Source: Clostridia bacterium (GTDB lineage: Bacteria; Bacillota; Clostridia; Christensenellales; Aristaeellaceae). From it: a stretch of 64,000 bases of DNA. The position numbers were made by a program, and so were the translations under genes. The DNA lies in assembly GCA_017936765.1 (NCBI GenBank), contig JAGBEX010000014.1, positions 248,001 through 312,000 of the forward strand. The letters are read 5' to 3'. Below, piece by piece: positions 62,071 to 64,000 of the stretch. The notes under the pieces are model-generated. The model did not search any database. It had not been told where the DNA came from and saw nothing but the letters and a program-made list of their open reading frames with translations. Each line of letters begins with the position of its first letter. Position 1 is the stretch's first letter.

Positions 62071-62421
62071 TTAGATGCGGATTCCTTCCACCGAGATATT
62101 CACCTTGCGCACCTTGATGCCGGTCATGCTTTCCAGCTTGTAGCGCACGGTTTCCACAATGGTCTTGCACACCTCGGCAATGGAGATGCCATATTCCACG
62201 ATGATGAAGAGATCCACGTCCAGCATATCGCCCGCAGTGCGGATCTGCACACCCTTGGAAAGATTCTCGCGGCCCAGCCACTCCACAAAGCCATCCTTAG
62301 CCCGGCGGGAAGACATGGCCACAATGCCATAGCACTCCAGCGCGGCATAACCAACGACCTTGAGCATCACATCCTCGGTGATGAAGATGGTGCCGATATC
62401 ATTCTTGATCTTGCATTCCAT
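62071..62421 (-). CDS. Asp23/Gls24 family protein YloU
   Basis: A 116-residue protein: GTIFITEDVMLKVVGYAALECYGIVAMSS, VDLFIIVEYGISIAEVCKTI and YKLESMTGIKVRKVNISVEGIRI, the Asp23 fold. Family members are associated with envelope stress and membranes. AAGGAGGTAGG precedes the ATG at 62421. Minus-strand promoter TTGCTA-17-TATACT lies upstream. The rpmB gene often found beside it is absent. Confidence 0.92.
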   Translation of the reverse strand: MECKIKNDIGTIFITEDVMLKVVGYAALECYGIVAMSSRRAKDGFVEWLGRENLSKGVQIRTAGDMLDVDLFIIVEYGISIAEVCKTIVETVRYKLESMTGIKVRKVNISVEGIRI

Positions 62422-62517
62422 GGTTGATCCTACCTCCTTGTGCGGGATTGCCTCTGAGGCGGAACTCTGGCCTGGGATAACCCATGCCAAAGACACCCAT
62501 AGTCAGGGTCATTATGT

Positions 62518-62546
62518 AGTATACAGGATTTTGCCACGTTTAGCAA
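62518..62546 (-). promoter_or_regulatory. Promoter of yloU-yloV-recG-ppk1
   Basis: Minus-strand TTGCTA (62546-62541), 17-base spacer and TATACT (62523-62518). Confidence 0.75.
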
Positions 62547-62648
62547 GTGTTTTTCATGATTCTTTCATGAAAATCGGCGGTCCATGTTGATTAGTCAACC
62601 TATCCACCATTTTGCACATTTTCCTGTGTGGCAATGTTTACTTTTTTC

Positions 62649-62966
62649 TTGACAATGTTTGCATCCGTGTCGTATAATTCCATTTATCAGGGCAATGAGG
62701 AGACGAGTATCTGCCCCATGTCAGCTTTCAGAGAGCTTCCGTCTGGTGCAAGGAAGCAGCTGCCTGGCAGTGAAGTACAGCTCCGAGCCATCCGCTGAAC
62801 GCAAGGTCAAGTAGGCGGTATCCGGTGCGCCGGTTACAGCGCAGGAGGATTGATGGATCCTCGCTGAGGGCTGCTTGCAGCCGAAAACGGAAGTGGTACC
62901 GTGACAATGTCACCTTCCTGAGCAATATGCTCCGGGGGTTTTTATTTTTATAAGGAGGAATGACAA
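62649..62966 (+). promoter_or_regulatory. T-box riboswitch leader (Tyr specifier) and promoter of the aminotransferase gene
   Basis: TTGACA (62649-62654), 18-base spacer, TATAAT (62673-62678). The leader has AGTA in GACGAGTATCTGCC, the AGAGAG apical bulge (62730 region), CTGGTGCAA loop, and a stem CTGCC/GGCAG (62711-62715 with 62766-62770). TGAAG follows this stem and then TAC at 62776-62778, giving a Tyr specifier by analogy with other T-box leaders. The T-box GGAAGTGGTACCGTGACA is at 62889-62906. A terminator hairpin (GAGC...GCTC, GGGGG) and T run end at about 62949. Confidence 0.9.
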
Positions 62967-64000
62967 GTGAACCTTGATTCGATCCAATTCGCTTCCCGCT
63001 TTGACGGTGTCAGCGGCAGCGCGATCCGCGAGATCTTCAAGATGATCGCCAAGCCCGGCATGATCTCTTTCGCTGGCGGCAACCCTGCCCTGTCCGCCCT
63101 GCCGGATGAAACCGTGGCAGAGCTGGCCCAGAAGGTATTGAAGGAGAATGGCAAGGCCATCCTGCAATATGGCGCTACCGAGGGCTACCCTGCCCTGCTG
63201 GAAAGCCTGAAGGCCTATGCTGAAAAGCAGCTGGGCTGCGAGGTAAAGGGCATCCTGCCCACCACCGGCTCCACCCAGGGCATGGATCTGCTGTGCAAGG
63301 CGCTGATCAACCCCGGCGATGTGATCCTGGTGGAGAATCCCTCTTTCCTGGGCAACCTGCAGTGCATGAATCTGTATCAGGCCAAGCTGATTCCCGTGGA
63401 GAGCGACGAGAATGGCATCCTGCTGGATAAGCTGGAGGAAGCCATCATCAAGCACCATCCCAAGATGCTCTACACCATCCCCACCTTCCAGAACCCCACC
63501 GGCAAGACCCTGGCCGCCGAGCGCCGCCAGCCCATTGCCGAACTGGCCGCTAAATATGGCATGGTGGTGGCGGAGGACGATCCCTACCGCGACCTGCGCT
63601 ATGCAGGCTCCCCCATCCCCTCCATCAAGTCCTACGACAAAGAGGGCTGGGTGGTGTTCCTGGGTTCCTTCTCCAAGATCATCTCCCCCGGCCTGCGCGT
63701 GGGCTTCATGGTGGGCGACCCGATGATCCTGCGCAAATGCACCATCGGCAAGCAGTCCTCCGACGTCCACACAGGCAACCTGAACCAGGCCATTGTGGAT
63801 CAGTACCTGCGGCAGGATCTGCTGCCCGCCCACATCGCCTCCATCTGCAGCAGCTACAAGGCTCAGATGAACGCCATGCTGGACGAGCTTGCCACCTTCC
63901 CGGAGGGAACCCGATATACCAGGCCCGAGGGCGGCCTGTTTATCTGGGTGGAGCTGCCCGCGGGCATCGAGGCCAAGGCCATGCTGGAGAAGGCTGTGGA
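62967..64000 (+). CDS. Class I/II PLP aminotransferase, probably aromatic-acting (3' end cut by window)
   Basis: 344 codons are present and the frame is open at the window end. It has an aspartate-aminotransferase fold: ISFAGGNPALSALPD, GSTQGMDLL, PTFQNPTGKTL and the PLP lysine K237 in SFSKIISPGLRVGF. No N-terminal GntR domain is present, so it is not MocR. The GTG at 62967 follows AAGGAGG by 8 bases. A Tyr-specifying T-box leader directly upstream suggests use of tyrosine or another aromatic amino acid. Sequence type also fits 2-aminoadipate-like enzymes, so the substrate remains an inference. Confidence 0.9.
   Translation, partial: MNLDSIQFASRFDGVSGSAIREIFKMIAKPGMISFAGGNPALSALPDETVAELAQKVLKENGKAILQYGATEGYPALLESLKAYAEKQLGCEVKGILPTTGSTQGMDLLCKALINPGDVILVENPSFLGNLQCMNLYQAKLIPVESDENGILLDKLEEAIIKHHPKMLYTIPTFQNPTGKTLAAERRQPIAELAAKYGMVVAEDDPYRDLRYAGSPIPSIKSYDKEGWVVFLGSFSKIISPGLRVGFMVGDPMILRKCTIGKQSSDVHTGNLNQAIVDQYLRQDLLPAHIASICSSYKAQMNAMLDELATFPEGTRYTRPEGGLFIWVELPAGIEAKAMLEKAV

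Noticed and set aside
62422-62648. Expected rpmB (ribosomal protein L28) gene next to yloU
   Set aside because: No reading frame with L28 motifs was found on either strand. The region holds the yloU promoter and AT-rich sequence with TCATGAAA repeats only.
62649-62966. A structural RNA or tRNA gene
   Set aside because: No cloverleaf or CCA end is seen. The AGTA, AGAGAG and GGTACCGTGACA elements in order fit a T-box leader.

Overview
The window is GC-rich bacterial DNA, densely packed with genes on both strands. The gene set and order point to an endospore-forming Firmicute of the class Clostridia, possibly an uncultured gut or rumen lineage. Evidence includes yqfC-yqfD-phoH-pgpH-ybeY-era, rbgA-rnhB-yraN, dprA-topA-trmFO-hslVU, yloU-yloV-recG, DUF512-der-plsY, a CwlJ/SleB-type cortex hydrolase, Firmicute-type galT, a Gram-positive LexA box pattern and two T-box leaders. 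No rRNA, tRNA, CRISPR array, prophage or insertion sequence was seen.

Layout. 1-2700 (minus) is a polar amino-acid ABC importer (binding protein, permease, ATPase) followed by a cut DUF1653 gene. 2785-5570 holds a lipid kinase, an acidic coiled-coil protein, a C39-like cysteine peptidase-like protein and a small convergent ORF. 5522-10907 (minus) is the arginine operon argC-argJ-argB-argD plus a two-domain P-loop kinase. 10949-11818 (minus) encodes two small membrane proteins. 11966-19600 (plus) is rbgA-rnhB-yraN, a giant double GT-C glycosyltransferase and a ComM-like ATPase. 19634-27100 (plus) is dprA-topA-trmFO-hslV-hslU and a GNAT enzyme. 27140-29759 (plus) is proC, rnhA and a tyrosine recombinase. 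29760-32413 is an SOS-type divergent locus (Cys/His-rich mini-protein against lexA) and then a hemolysin III-like protein, fRMsr and a GNAT. 32492-34096 (minus) is galT. 34156-41088 (minus) is the sporulation/RNA-metabolism operon yqfC-yqfD-phoH-pgpH-ybeY::cdd-era plus a mini membrane protein. 41154-44674 (plus) is an MreB-family gene, a cortex hydrolase and an ABC-F protein. 44688-48868 (minus) is murA and, behind its own promoter and T-box leader, a TIM-barrel::acyl-CoA-synthetase fusion. 48943-56255 (mostly plus) is DUF512-der-plsY-lepA-DUF1273, DUF1622 (minus) and hemW. 56297-62546 (minus) is yloU-yloV-recG-ppk1. 62649-64000 (plus) is a T-box leader with a readable TAC (Tyr) specifier and a PLP aminotransferase cut by the window end.

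Most of the window is housekeeping: arginine synthesis, translation GTPases, DNA processing, proteolysis, envelope and sporulation genes. The least ordinary parts are the T-box-controlled fusion enzyme at 44688-47572, the LexA-controlled Cys/His-rich mini-protein, the YbeY-cytidine deaminase fusion, the tandem GT-C glycosyltransferase, a recurring AAAACCGAC/GTCGGTTTT arm found in terminators and inside protein linkers, and several perfect inverted repeats beside promoters or genes. No complete new defence or mobile system was recognised.
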